Shown here: positions 1 through 5,268 of the stretch, in pieces | How the letters are laid out: the number at the start of each line of letters is the position of its first letter | Position numbering within the stretch: the first letter of the stretch is position 1 | NCBI GenBank assembly: GCA_937983305.1 | Contig: CALKAJ010000144.1 | Location: forward strand, 1-10,436 | Origin: an uncultured Ignavibacteriota bacterium | GTDB lineage: Bacteria; Bacteroidota; Ignavibacteria; Tepidaquicellales; Tepidaquicellaceae | DNA length: 10,436 nucleotides | Reading direction: 5' to 3' | The notes under the pieces: generated by a model | Seen by the model: the letters and a program-made list of their open reading frames with translations, nothing else | What the model was told of the DNA's origin: nothing | Databases searched by the model: none | Program-made: the position numbers and the translations under genes

Positions 1-328
1 TCGTTAATCCATTATTAACTGCAGTCCAGTTTGTTCCGTTATTTGTGGATAAAAATACGCCGCCGTCCGCAGTTCCTGCGAATATATTTGTTCCCGATAC
101 GGCTAAAGAAAAAACATGTAAATCAGTTAATTCATTATTAACTGCAGTCCAACTGCTTCCGTTATTTGTGGATAAAAATACACCGCCGCCCCAAGTTCCT
201 ACGAATAAATTTGTTCCCGATACGGCTAAACAGTTAACTCTAGCCCCGTCCGGACCGGATGTCTGCACCCACTGCCCTCTTGCATTCATTGCTACAAGCA
301 TAAGCATAATAAAAATTAGTTTTTTCAT
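1..328 (-). CDS. Secreted BNR/sortilin-like beta-propeller repeat protein (N-terminal part, runs off left edge)
   Basis: The minus-strand frame from ATG at 326-328 is open to the window edge, giving about 109 codons without a stop. It starts MKKLIFIMLMLVAMNARGQ, a signal peptide with a likely signal peptidase I site just before the Q or W. Two 41-residue repeats follow, each with the pattern LAVSGTN-(L/I)-F-(V/A)-GT, then GGVFLSTNNG and WTAVNN. The motifs STNNG..W and VSGTN..AGT are typical of the BNR/photosystem-II-assembly-factor-like propellers common in secreted Bacteroidota proteins, where each repeat forms a blade. Such proteins are usually several hundred residues long and often end in a type IX secretion sorting domain, so most of this one lies outside the window. 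The ATG sits only about 30 bases downstream of a terminator hairpin, so any private promoter must be very close. Substrate and role cannot be told. Confidence 0.82.
   Translation of the reverse strand, partial: MKKLIFIMLMLVAMNARGQWVQTSGPDGARVNCLAVSGTNLFVGTWGGGVFLSTNNGSSWTAVNNELTDLHVFSLAVSGTNIFAGTADGGVFLSTNNGTNWTAVNNGLT
9..230 (-). repeat. Two tandem 123-bp coding repeats in the propeller gene
   Basis: Bases 9-107 match 132-230 at about nine in ten positions with a 123-base (41-codon) offset. The blocks 38-58 and 161-181 are identical, as are 87-107 and 210-230. This is DNA-level tandem repetition inside a coding region, so the blades probably arose by recent duplication. The array may continue beyond the left edge. 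Confidence 0.85.
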
Positions 329-357
329 TCTTCTACCAGTTTTATATTTTTTAAAAG

Positions 358-385
358 CCCCTTCCCGCTTTCAAACGGGAAGGGG
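358..385 (-). terminator. Strong intrinsic terminator hairpin
   Basis: CCCCTTCCCG (358-367) and CGGGAAGGGG (376-385) form a perfect 10-bp stem around an 8-base loop. On the minus strand the stem is followed by CTTTT, a short U-tract. It lies 10 bases beyond the TGA (396-398) of the decayed gene tail at 396-567, where a terminator for that former gene should be. It also insulates the propeller gene that starts at 328. Confidence 0.75.
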
Positions 386-395
386 AGAATTGTTG

Positions 396-567
396 TCAAA
401 AGTCGCTCCCGTTTGCGCCTTTTCCGTCAGTTTCACTGACATAAATTTCATATATTTTATTTCCACGATTATGGAATATGTGGAAAATTACATCTTTCCC
501 TTCATCTTTTCATTTAATCTTCTGATATATTCTTGTTTCTCTTCCGGAATCTCTGCTTTTTCCAGCC
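396..567 (-). pseudogene. Decayed C-terminal tail of an unrecognised gene
   Basis: Two minus-strand frames look coding here, but neither has a usable start. One, open from 649 down to a TAA at 488-490, reads NRWLEKAEIPEEKQEYIRRL, then NEKMKGKM. The other, open from 509 to a TGA at 396-398, ends NKIYEIYVSETDGKGANGSDF and is followed 10 bases later by the hairpin terminator. The composition changes from one frame to the other between 491 and 509, as expected of a frameshifted gene. The 5' part is missing: coding-like sequence stops at about 567, where the repeat element 568-689 begins. I do not recognise the family. The frame is an inference from amino-acid character and terminator placement. 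Confidence 0.4.
426..440. repeat. Small perfect inverted repeat inside the decayed gene tail
   Basis: GTCAGT (426-431) and ACTGAC (435-440) form a 6-bp stem with a 3-base loop. No U-tract follows on either strand, so it is not a terminator. It lies within the coding-like tail and may be chance. Confidence 0.4.
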
Positions 568-689
568 AACGGTTGCTGGTATACGCTGTTGCCGTTTCAG
601 GGCGCTTACTGGTCGTGGTACCCCACTTATGACACCAAGTGAACCAAAATTAGCACCCGCACGACCCGGCAATTACGTATGACCGGCTG
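568..689. repeat. Imperfect-palindrome intergenic element, copy 1 (divergent)
   Basis: This begins AACGGTTGC and ends GGCAATTACGTATGACCGGCTG, the same order of landmarks as the copies at 1080-1212 and 2110-2241, over about 122 bases instead of 132-133. A 7-bp internal stem is perfect: GGTCGTG (611-617) with CACGACC (660-666). The centre shares GAACCAAA and TTA(A)-CAC-like blocks with copy 3. Its right end lies 19 bases downstream of the stop codon of the membrane-protein gene (709-1041), and its left end abuts the decayed gene tail. It is the most diverged of the three full-length copies. Confidence 0.55.
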
Positions 690-708
690 TAGTAAATAGT
701 GCATTATT

Positions 709-1041
709 TTAATGTTGTCGCAATATCATGAATATCCCAATTATTACATATAAAAAAATACATACTGCAGGCATGCTAAGTATCATTATCACCCATTTGA
801 GCTTTCTATTTTGTCTATTTTTCCATTGATTACTCAACCAGATAAGTGATACAAATGCAAATGATAAACTTAAGAGTATCAATGGCAAAAAACAAATCAT
901 ATTAAATCCATAATTATGAGGAGCATATCCTTTAATTACGCCAAATAACTCTGTCCTGAAGTAACCAAGGATGAAAGCTGCCATCAATGAAAGAATTGAT
1001 AAAATTGAAATAGATAGATAAATTTTTTCTTCTTTAGTCAT
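709..1041 (-). CDS. Small hypothetical membrane protein (three transmembrane segments)
   Basis: The 110-residue product has three hydrophobic stretches. They lie at roughly residues 7-28 (LSISILSILSLMAAFILGYF), 47-70 (MICFLPLILLSLSFAFVSLIWL) and 83-106 (WVIMILSMPAVCIFLYVIIG). A basic loop, QWKNRQNRKLKW, lies between the second and third and should be cytoplasmic. The start is ATG, with no Shine-Dalgarno in the preceding 20 bases. I do not recognise the family. The gene stands alone between two copies of the repeat element, with 19 bases between its stop and copy 1 and 38 bases between its start and copy 2. That arrangement looks more like a captured single-gene unit than an operon member. Confidence 0.7.
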   Translation of the reverse strand: MTKEEKIYLSISILSILSLMAAFILGYFRTELFGVIKGYAPHNYGFNMICFLPLILLSLSFAFVSLIWLSNQWKNRQNRKLKWVIMILSMPAVCIFLYVIIGIFMILRQH

Positions 1042-1079
1042 ATAGATAATTGTCTGTCAGGTTTTTTTGTATTACTTAC

Positions 1080-1212
1080 AACGGTTTCGGGCTTTGCCGA
1101 AGGCGAGGCGTTTCCGCACTACTGTTGATTTGAAAAACGAATGTTTGGTTAAGCACAAAAGTGTCATAGATGCACGGAACCCCCGCTTTTGGCAATACCA
1201 TGTTACAGGCTG
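1080..1212. repeat. Imperfect-palindrome intergenic element, copy 2
   Basis: This 133-base copy runs from AACGGTTTCGGGCTT to TGTTACAGGCTG. It aligns over its whole length with the copy at 2110-2241. Shared landmarks in order are AACGGTTT, GGCTT-GCGAAGG, TGTTGAT, TTTGxTTAA, CACAAAxGTGTC, GAACC, CTTTTG and TGTTA-GGCTG. GCCGAAGGCG (1096-1105) pairs with CGCTTTTGGC (1184-1193), with two G-T wobbles. It lies between the membrane-protein gene and the DNA glycosylase gene, its right end 35 bases beyond the glycosylase stop codon. Confidence 0.8.
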
Positions 1213-2112
1213 GCGTTCTTTCTATTTGACCTTTTTGTATTTGGATGTCACGCTAATTTTTTCCTTTTCTTGAATTGACAGAATTTGTAAATACCACAAA
1301 GTTCACATTTAGGGTTACTTGATAAACAAATTCCTTCTTTTAAGCCAAATTCAGGTTTTGCATCTACTTGTCCATAAGCAACAAAAATAATGTCGATGTA
1401 ACGAATTGGAAGTCCTGTGGCGGATGCAAACTTGCGTCCTGCTGCAATTACGCCTAACAAATCTTCTTCACTGTCAACTAAACCCAGTCTATAAAAAATA
1501 CGACACAGCACTCTGTCAGGTTTTAGCACGTTATATCCGATGTCAGTTAGGAAATGAAAAACAGTTATACCGCCAAGGTATTTAAACCGTTTTTTTAAGT
1601 CTTTGATAAGCTCAAATAAATTTTTGTCATTGTCCGTGTCGGCAAATGAATTGAGATATTTATCAAATGTACCAAATTGATTTTTGATAACTTTAATTTG
1701 GTTTGCATTATGAATAATTCCATTAATTTTTTGCCTGTGTCCAATGACCTTTTTGCTGTCAATAATTTTCTGAACTTTTGTTTCATCATATTTGGCAACC
1801 TTTTCATAGTCACCGAATATTTTTTCAATCTCTTGTATTTTGTCTGTAACCGTTTTGGCTTTAAAACCTGAATAAAAAGTCACATAAACCATTACCCAGA
1901 AATAGTCGTTGTCTTCTCGTTTTTGCTTTTTAATCTTTTTGAAGCTGTCAAGGCTATTAGTCAGTTTACTTGCTGTCAAGTCGGACTGGGAAAAAAAAGT
2001 CTTTTTAAGTTTTTCAAAAATGGTTTTGTAGTATGCCGATTTTAGGGTTGTCATCTAAATCTTGTTTTACTGTTTATTAATTCGTGGTGTCGTCTTTACG
2101 CTTGCCTGTAAC
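1202..2112. repeat. 15-bp inverted repeat bounding the DNA glycosylase gene
   Basis: GTTACAGGCTGGCGT at 1202-1216 is matched in inverted orientation by ACGCTTGCCTGTAAC at 2098-2112, 13 of 15 positions, with the first nine exact. The two arms lie in the facing ends of repeat copies 2 and 3 and extend into the spacer on the gene side. They enclose exactly one gene (1248-2054). The arms could be the two ends of one mobile unit. Confidence 0.6.
1248..2054 (-). CDS. HhH-GPD family DNA glycosylase with C-terminal 4Fe-4S loop
   Basis: The 268-residue product is a probable base-excision-repair glycosylase acting on damaged DNA in the cytoplasm. Residues 50-120 (FWVMVYVTFYSGFKAKTV, then FGDYEKVAKYDETKVQKII and RQKINGIIHNA) resemble the helical core of 3-methyladenine glycosylase I and related HhH-GPD enzymes. 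Residues 158-192 (FKYLGGITVFHFLTDIG, then KPDRVLCRIFYRLG) fit the helix-hairpin-helix followed by the catalytic-loop Asp, here D180. The C-terminus has Cys 243, 250, 253 and 259, exactly the C-x6-C-x2-C-x5-C iron-sulfur loop of endonuclease III and MutY. The lysine that bifunctional endonuclease III uses in its hairpin is not apparent, so a monofunctional glycosylase is more likely. The substrate cannot be told. The gene stands alone between two repeat copies, inside a 15-bp inverted repeat. Confidence 0.75.
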   Translation of the reverse strand: MTTLKSAYYKTIFEKLKKTFFSQSDLTASKLTNSLDSFKKIKKQKREDNDYFWVMVYVTFYSGFKAKTVTDKIQEIEKIFGDYEKVAKYDETKVQKIIDSKKVIGHRQKINGIIHNANQIKVIKNQFGTFDKYLNSFADTDNDKNLFELIKDLKKRFKYLGGITVFHFLTDIGYNVLKPDRVLCRIFYRLGLVDSEEDLLGVIAAGRKFASATGLPIRYIDIIFVAYGQVDAKPEFGLKEGICLSSNPKCELCGIYKFCQFKKRKKLA

Positions 2113-2241
2113 GGTTTGCGGCTTGGCGAAGGTGGCGATTTTTACCACAAATGTTGATGCGGAGAACCAAACTTTGATTAACCACAAATGTGTCTGCGGA
2201 GCACTGAACCGCCACTTTTGCAAAACCCGTGTTAGTGGCTG
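2110..2241. repeat. Imperfect-palindrome intergenic element, copy 3
   Basis: This 132-base element runs from AACGGTTTGCGGCTTGGCG to CCCGTGTTAGTGGCTG. GCGAAGGTGGCG (2126-2137) pairs with CGCCACTTTTGC (2210-2221), 10 Watson-Crick pairs and two G-T wobbles. The outer arms AACGG-TTTGC and GCAAAACCCGTGTT pair as well, the right arm carrying extra bases that would bulge. The middle holds two 21-base direct repeats, 2144-2164 and 2181-2201, identical at 18 positions. The right end lies 14 bases beyond the stop codon of the next gene (2256-2489). Confidence 0.8.
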
Positions 2242-2255
2242 CCTTTTTAGGTATT

Positions 2256-2489
2256 TTATTTTGGTAAAGCATTATTAATCTTTTCAGCATTGTTGTCTTT
2301 TGACTCGTTGTCGTAAATAGAATAGACTGTCCCATTACGAGTATCAATGATTAAGCTCCCTTCATTGATTAAGTAATATCTTCCGTTTTGAGCGTACTCA
2401 TTAAATATTTGTGTGTAACGAAAAAGAATAATTACTAATGCCATAAACAACATTACGATTGATAATTTAAATAGGTCTATTTTTTTCAT
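2256..2489 (-). CDS. Small membrane-anchored hypothetical protein
   Basis: The 77-residue product has a hydrophobic segment at residues 8-23 (KLSIVMLFMALVIILF), an N-terminal anchor or uncleaved signal. The rest should face the periplasm. Residues 36-55 (GRYYLINEGSLIIDTRNGTVY) follow the GRYQ-(x)n-DT-x-tG-x-vY pattern found in many small bacterial proteins of unknown function, probably a short beta-meander. Its ATG overlaps the stop codon of the lipoprotein gene upstream (ATGA, 2486-2489), so the two are probably translationally coupled. No function can be assigned. Confidence 0.7.
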   Translation of the reverse strand: MKKIDLFKLSIVMLFMALVIILFRYTQIFNEYAQNGRYYLINEGSLIIDTRNGTVYSIYDNESKDNNAEKINNALPK

Positions 2490-3091
2490 TTTTTTGGTTT
2501 TAAATAAATGTCAATAAATTCTCCCTTGCAAATAAATGCGTCTGAGGCGTCTAACTCAACATAAGTTGTCGGTTCATCTTCACCGTTGTCTTCACCATAA
2601 GAATCAATTTTTAATTTTATTTTTTTGATAGTATTTATTTTTAATATCAAATATTTATCATTAACACGAGTATTAATTGTTTCACCGTTTAATATTTCAG
2701 GGCAAAGTTTTTCAATTTGATTTTGCGTACAAATGAATTCGATGAACATTTTTCTTGAATATCTTTTTTCAATTGATACAATATAAATAGAATCTAATTT
2801 TTCAATGTTTGTAATTTTAAAACGTTCGATAACTACTCGGTCATTCTGCCTTATTAAATTTTGGTACTGATAAGTCATTTTATACCGAACAGTGTCAAAA
2901 GTGGCACTTGCACCAAATTGTTTAGAAATGATGTTAAGAGTTTGAAGTCGCTCCAATTGTTCAATTTCCTCTTTCTTTTCTTCATCAGTCTTTGTAGCTG
3001 TTTCTCCGTTTATTTTATCGCTATTTGTCTTCTGTCCGCAAGAAACGAACAGGAGTAATGAAATAATGGATAATATTTTTATTGTTTTCAT
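2486..3091 (-). CDS. Hypothetical lipoprotein
   Basis: From ATG at 3089-3091 the product is 201 residues; an upstream in-frame ATG at 3107-3109 would add six. I chose the downstream start because MKTIKILSIISLLLFVSCG is a compact lipoprotein signal peptide with the lipidated Cys at position 18. A charged linker rich in Lys and Glu follows (TDEEKKEEIEQLERLQ, likely helical). The body then alternates beta-prone and charged segments, with the acidic patch YGEDNGEDEP near the C-terminus. No catalytic motif or known domain was recognised. It overlaps the next gene by 4 bases, so the pair probably works together at the cell envelope. Confidence 0.72.
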   Translation of the reverse strand: MKTIKILSIISLLLFVSCGQKTNSDKINGETATKTDEEKKEEIEQLERLQTLNIISKQFGASATFDTVRYKMTYQYQNLIRQNDRVVIERFKITNIEKLDSIYIVSIEKRYSRKMFIEFICTQNQIEKLCPEILNGETINTRVNDKYLILKINTIKKIKLKIDSYGEDNGEDEPTTYVELDASDAFICKGEFIDIYLKPKK

Positions 3092-3129
3092 ATAGTGTTT
3101 ATTTGTCATTGTTTGTTGTTAACTTTCTT

Positions 3130-3462
3130 TTATTGGTTATAAAATCCTTCATCTCCGATTGGTGTCCAAAAACTATACTTCACAAATTTATTTCGTCTTT
3201 TGTCGTCAGGTATTTGTCTTACCTGATAAGGCATTCCACCTATCCTAACATTTTTTCCTGCTAAATAAGCAAATAATAAAAAATATTTACAAGTTATCAA
3301 ATGGCGATTTAATATTTTGTGAATTCGTTTGTAGAGATTTACTAATTTTATTTTATTATTTAAACAGAAATAAAAATAGATGAGATTGAAAAGTATTATT
3401 GCCTTCCCAAGCAGAGATTGCGAAGGAGAAAAATAAAATTGTTTATTAAGTATTTCTTGCAT
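3130..3462 (-). CDS. Hypothetical protein, weakly supported
   Basis: The frame gives 110 residues from ATG at 3460-3462; a TTG start at 3487-3489 would add nine. Residues about 18-35 (LLGKAIILFNLIYFYFCL) and 55-67 (ITCKYFLLFAYLAG) are hydrophobic. The C-terminal 40 residues (GGMPYQVRQIPDDKRRNKF, then SFWTPIGDEGFYNQ) have a soluble, coding-like composition. The strand fits its neighbours and the lipoprotein gene starts 38 bases downstream, or 20 bases with its upstream ATG. I do not recognise it. It may be a genuine orphan or a decayed gene, since the AT-rich middle is low-complexity. Confidence 0.4.
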   Translation of the reverse strand: MQEILNKQFYFSPSQSLLGKAIILFNLIYFYFCLNNKIKLVNLYKRIHKILNRHLITCKYFLLFAYLAGKNVRIGGMPYQVRQIPDDKRRNKFVKYSFWTPIGDEGFYNQ

Positions 3463-3609
3463 GTTCCTCAAATCTGTTTCACCTATCAATAAATTTGTTG
3501 AATGTAAATTTTGTGTTAAATGTAATGATGTTATTTTTTTTATTCAAGTCCCTTTGAGTGATTTTTAAAAACATAACGGCATTTTTCCAACCGGAGTTTT
3601 TAAAAGTTA

Positions 3610-4086
3610 TCAACTCAGATTCTCAATATATTTCTTCATTAATGCAATCTGTCCGATGTGATAATAAGCATGCTGTATGTATCCGTGCAGATTTTCGTAA
3701 ACGCCGGATTGGTCTTTCAATATTGGCTTATCAAGATTTTCATCAGATAGATTTTGCAATTCCCTTATTAGTTCATTTTTATTTTCTTTAATTGCATTCA
3801 CAGTTTCAATCCATTTGAAGTTTATCTCGGGCATCCAGATTTCTTCGTCTTTTAATTTATAGTCAATCCCCTGAAGTCGTTTTATAACCACAAAATCGGT
3901 AACCAGATGCCTTGCAATCTGATGAATAGTGTGATTGAAATTAGGCAATTTCAGGTTTGCAGTTTCGTCAGTAATTCCATTCAGAATTTCGTTTAGGTTC
4001 ATCCCCGCCCAATTTTTATTGTTGTGCAGTTGTTCTAATTGCTCAATTATTCTGTTTACTTCAATTTTTCTAATTTCTTTTTTCAT
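3610..4086 (-). CDS. DinB-superfamily putative metal-dependent enzyme
   Basis: The product is 158 residues from ATG at 4084-4086; a TTG two codons upstream is a less likely start. The family is a four-helix bundle with a three-histidine metal site, including thiol-dependent S-transferases and many proteins of unknown activity. NHTIHQIARHLVTDF near residues 51-65 supplies the first histidine (His 52, 55 or 60). YIQHAYYHIGQIALMKK near residues 136-152 gives the H-x3-H-x2-Q signature (His 139, His 143, Gln 146), usual in the last helix. Length is normal for the family. Its ATG overlaps the stop codon of the YfiT-like remnant (ATGA), so translation is probably coupled to it. No dedicated terminator was seen downstream. 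Confidence 0.82.
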   Translation of the reverse strand: MKKEIRKIEVNRIIEQLEQLHNNKNWAGMNLNEILNGITDETANLKLPNFNHTIHQIARHLVTDFVVIKRLQGIDYKLKDEEIWMPEINFKWIETVNAIKENKNELIRELQNLSDENLDKPILKDQSGVYENLHGYIQHAYYHIGQIALMKKYIENLS

Positions 4087-4229
4087 TTCCAATTGTTTCG
4101 CTTTTTCGCTTCGGTTATGTGAGCAAGGTGATGATTACAATGCCATGAATAAAGTCCGAGGTGTTCGTTCGTTATGTTTGCCGTTTTGTTGAACTTACCT
4201 ATAGGATATTTTAGTTTTTCATTGTCCAT
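4083..4229 (-). pseudogene. YfiT/BstA-type DinB protein with large internal deletion (48 residues left)
   Basis: From ATG at 4227-4229 the frame reads MDNEKLKYPIGKF, the characteristic N-terminus of YfiT-type putative metal hydrolases/bacillithiol S-transferases. It passes through NITNEH straight into LGLYSWHCNHHLAHITEAK and KRNNWK, the family's C-terminus. Bacillus subtilis YfiT, as I recall it, has about 130 residues between these blocks, including the helix with the first metal-binding histidine. All of that is absent, yet the frame is intact and ends in a normal TGA. The remaining His 30, 33, 34 and 37 correspond to the last-helix ligands, so a complete metal site cannot form. I therefore call it a remnant, though it could still be translated and may keep the downstream DinB gene coupled. 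The upstream membrane gene ends 10 bases away. Confidence 0.78.
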
Positions 4230-4239
4230 AATATTGTTA

Positions 4240-4692
4240 TTATTTTTTATAAATATTTCGCGTCTGCGGCAATAATGCAATGCAAATTATTAAAATGCCT
4301 AAACTTGAATAAATGGTGTGAATAATTCCAACCGAGTTTAATATCAACGTTTGAATATTTATCCAGATAATTTGTCCAAACCCGATGTAAACTGCAAAGG
4401 TCCATGCAAAATGATAATCGTAAAGTAAATTCAACTTATTAAATATTATGCTTTCCGGCTTTTTGATTAATCCGTAAATGACATATATAGGAAATATTCC
4501 AAATGTTACAAGCAATATTATTCCCGGAATTAAGTAATTTTTGAATAGAGAATTATTTATTAATTCAACAGGCATATTTAATAAAGAACCATCGGGACTA
4601 ATAACAAAAGCTATACCGCCATAAAACGCACCAAGGGAAAGAAATCCCAAAAGTGCAATTAGAATTGATTGAGTAGTTCGATTTTGTTTCAT
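4240..4692 (-). CDS. Hypothetical four-helix membrane protein
   Basis: The 150-residue product starts at ATG (4690-4692). Hydrophobic segments at about residues 10-31, 53-75, 93-115 and 119-141 make it a four-pass inner-membrane protein. The first loop contains SPDGSLLNMPVELINNS and LFKNYLIPGIIL. The pattern of an N-terminal GAFYGG helix, an SPDG loop and FKNYLIPGIIL recurs in small uncharacterised membrane proteins of Bacteroidota and Actinobacteria. Function is unknown. It lies 16 bases downstream of the OsmC gene and 10 bases upstream of the YfiT remnant, so it is almost certainly co-transcribed with both. Confidence 0.75.
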   Translation of the reverse strand: MKQNRTTQSILIALLGFLSLGAFYGGIAFVISPDGSLLNMPVELINNSLFKNYLIPGIILLVTFGIFPIYVIYGLIKKPESIIFNKLNLLYDYHFAWTFAVYIGFGQIIWINIQTLILNSVGIIHTIYSSLGILIICIALLPQTRNIYKK

Positions 4693-4708
4693 ATAGATTC
4701 CTGATATT

Positions 4709-5152
4709 TTAGTTTTTATTATTTATAATGTTATACTTAATGTCAATCTCAACATTGCCCTTTATCATCGCCCATACAGGACAATATGTCTCTTCTGAAA
4801 GTTTAACTACTTTATTTAAGTCATCTTTCGTTGTGTCGGTTGATTTTAAAATAATTTCCATAACAATCGTTTTGAATCCGGTAGGGTGAGTTTCGTTTCT
4901 TATTCCCTTTGAATGAATTTCGCAACCGGTTATTGTCTTTTCCATTCTTCGTAAAAATGTAAGTATAGAACTTCCCAAACAAGAAGATAAACTTAGAAGT
5001 AACAACTCAAGCGAAGTGTAACCTGAATTATCACCAAGTGGCGGCGTATAATCTATTGAGATAGGAATGTTATTTTCAATTATTCCTTTGAAATTCAGCT
5101 TATCGTTGATAAGGATAATTGCAGTGTTTAATTCTTTTGATTTATCAATCAT
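4709..5152 (-). CDS. OsmC/Ohr-family protein (thiol-dependent peroxidase fold)
   Basis: From ATG at 5150-5152 the product is 147 residues; a TTG three codons upstream is possible. OsmC-family proteins reduce organic hydroperoxides with a cysteine pair in the cytoplasm. The two family cysteines are present. Cys 58 lies in LLLLSLSSCLGSSILTFLRR on the central helix, and Cys 124 in LSEETYCPVWAMIKGNVEI. The N-terminal GDNSGYTSLELLLLSLSSC also matches the usual G-x-(n)-P/T-ELLL-x-AL-x-x-C block. The arrangement is closer to the OsmC/YhfA subgroup than to classical Ohr, but specificity cannot be set. It is first in the run OsmC, membrane protein, YfiT remnant, DinB; the 116 bases upstream to 5268 should hold the promoter. 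Confidence 0.88.
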   Translation of the reverse strand: MIDKSKELNTAIILINDKLNFKGIIENNIPISIDYTPPLGDNSGYTSLELLLLSLSSCLGSSILTFLRRMEKTITGCEIHSKGIRNETHPTGFKTIVMEIILKSTDTTKDDLNKVVKLSEETYCPVWAMIKGNVEIDIKYNIINNKN

Positions 5153-5268
5153 TTTTTCCAAGGTTTATTGATTTTAAATTATAATGTTTAATATATTAAA
5201 AGTTTTTAATTTGAATAGTTTCGTGCGATTGATTTCACTTTGAGTTTTTCATAAAAGAGCTTTTCTGC
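5153..5268 (-). promoter_or_regulatory. AT-rich leader upstream of the OsmC run
   Basis: This interval is strongly AT-rich, especially 5170-5215, and carries no coding-like frame. It is the only sizeable gap upstream of the four-gene run ending at 3610, so the promoter is expected here. I could not identify a convincing Bacteroidota -7 (TAnnTTTG) and -33 (TTTG) pair on the minus strand. Confidence 0.3.

Noticed and set aside
371..451. Minus-strand 26-codon frame starting MKFMSVKLTEK
   Set aside because: It overlaps the terminator stem, and the alternative frame ending NGSDF fits the terminator position and coding character better.
45..632. Plus-strand open frame of 195 codons
   Set aside because: It runs antisense through the propeller gene with its signal peptide and repeats, then through the terminator hairpin and the decayed tail. 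Its translation has no domain character.
1067..1273. Plus-strand 68-codon frame across repeat copy 2
   Set aside because: It consists almost entirely of the repeat element and ends inside the glycosylase gene.
568..2241. Calling the repeats true attC sites of a class of known integron
   Set aside because: The core flanks CTGTAAC, CACTAAC and GTTGTAA break the RYYYAAC/GTTRRRY consensus, and no integron integrase or attI is in the window. Kept as cassette-like only.
568..2241. CRISPR array
   Set aside because: The repeats are too long, too diverged, and separated by genes instead of short spacers.
2096..2347. Minus-strand 83-codon frame across repeat copy 3
   Set aside because: It starts inside the anchored-protein gene in another frame and reads through the palindromic element; the product looks random.
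3573..3609. Lone AACGGCA at about 3574 as a further left end of the element
   Set aside because: There is no matching right end or palindromic arm within 140 bases, and the shared string is only five bases.
5254..5265. AAAAGAGCTTTT as a terminator
   Set aside because: The two-base loop is too small for a hairpin, and no U-tract follows on either strand.
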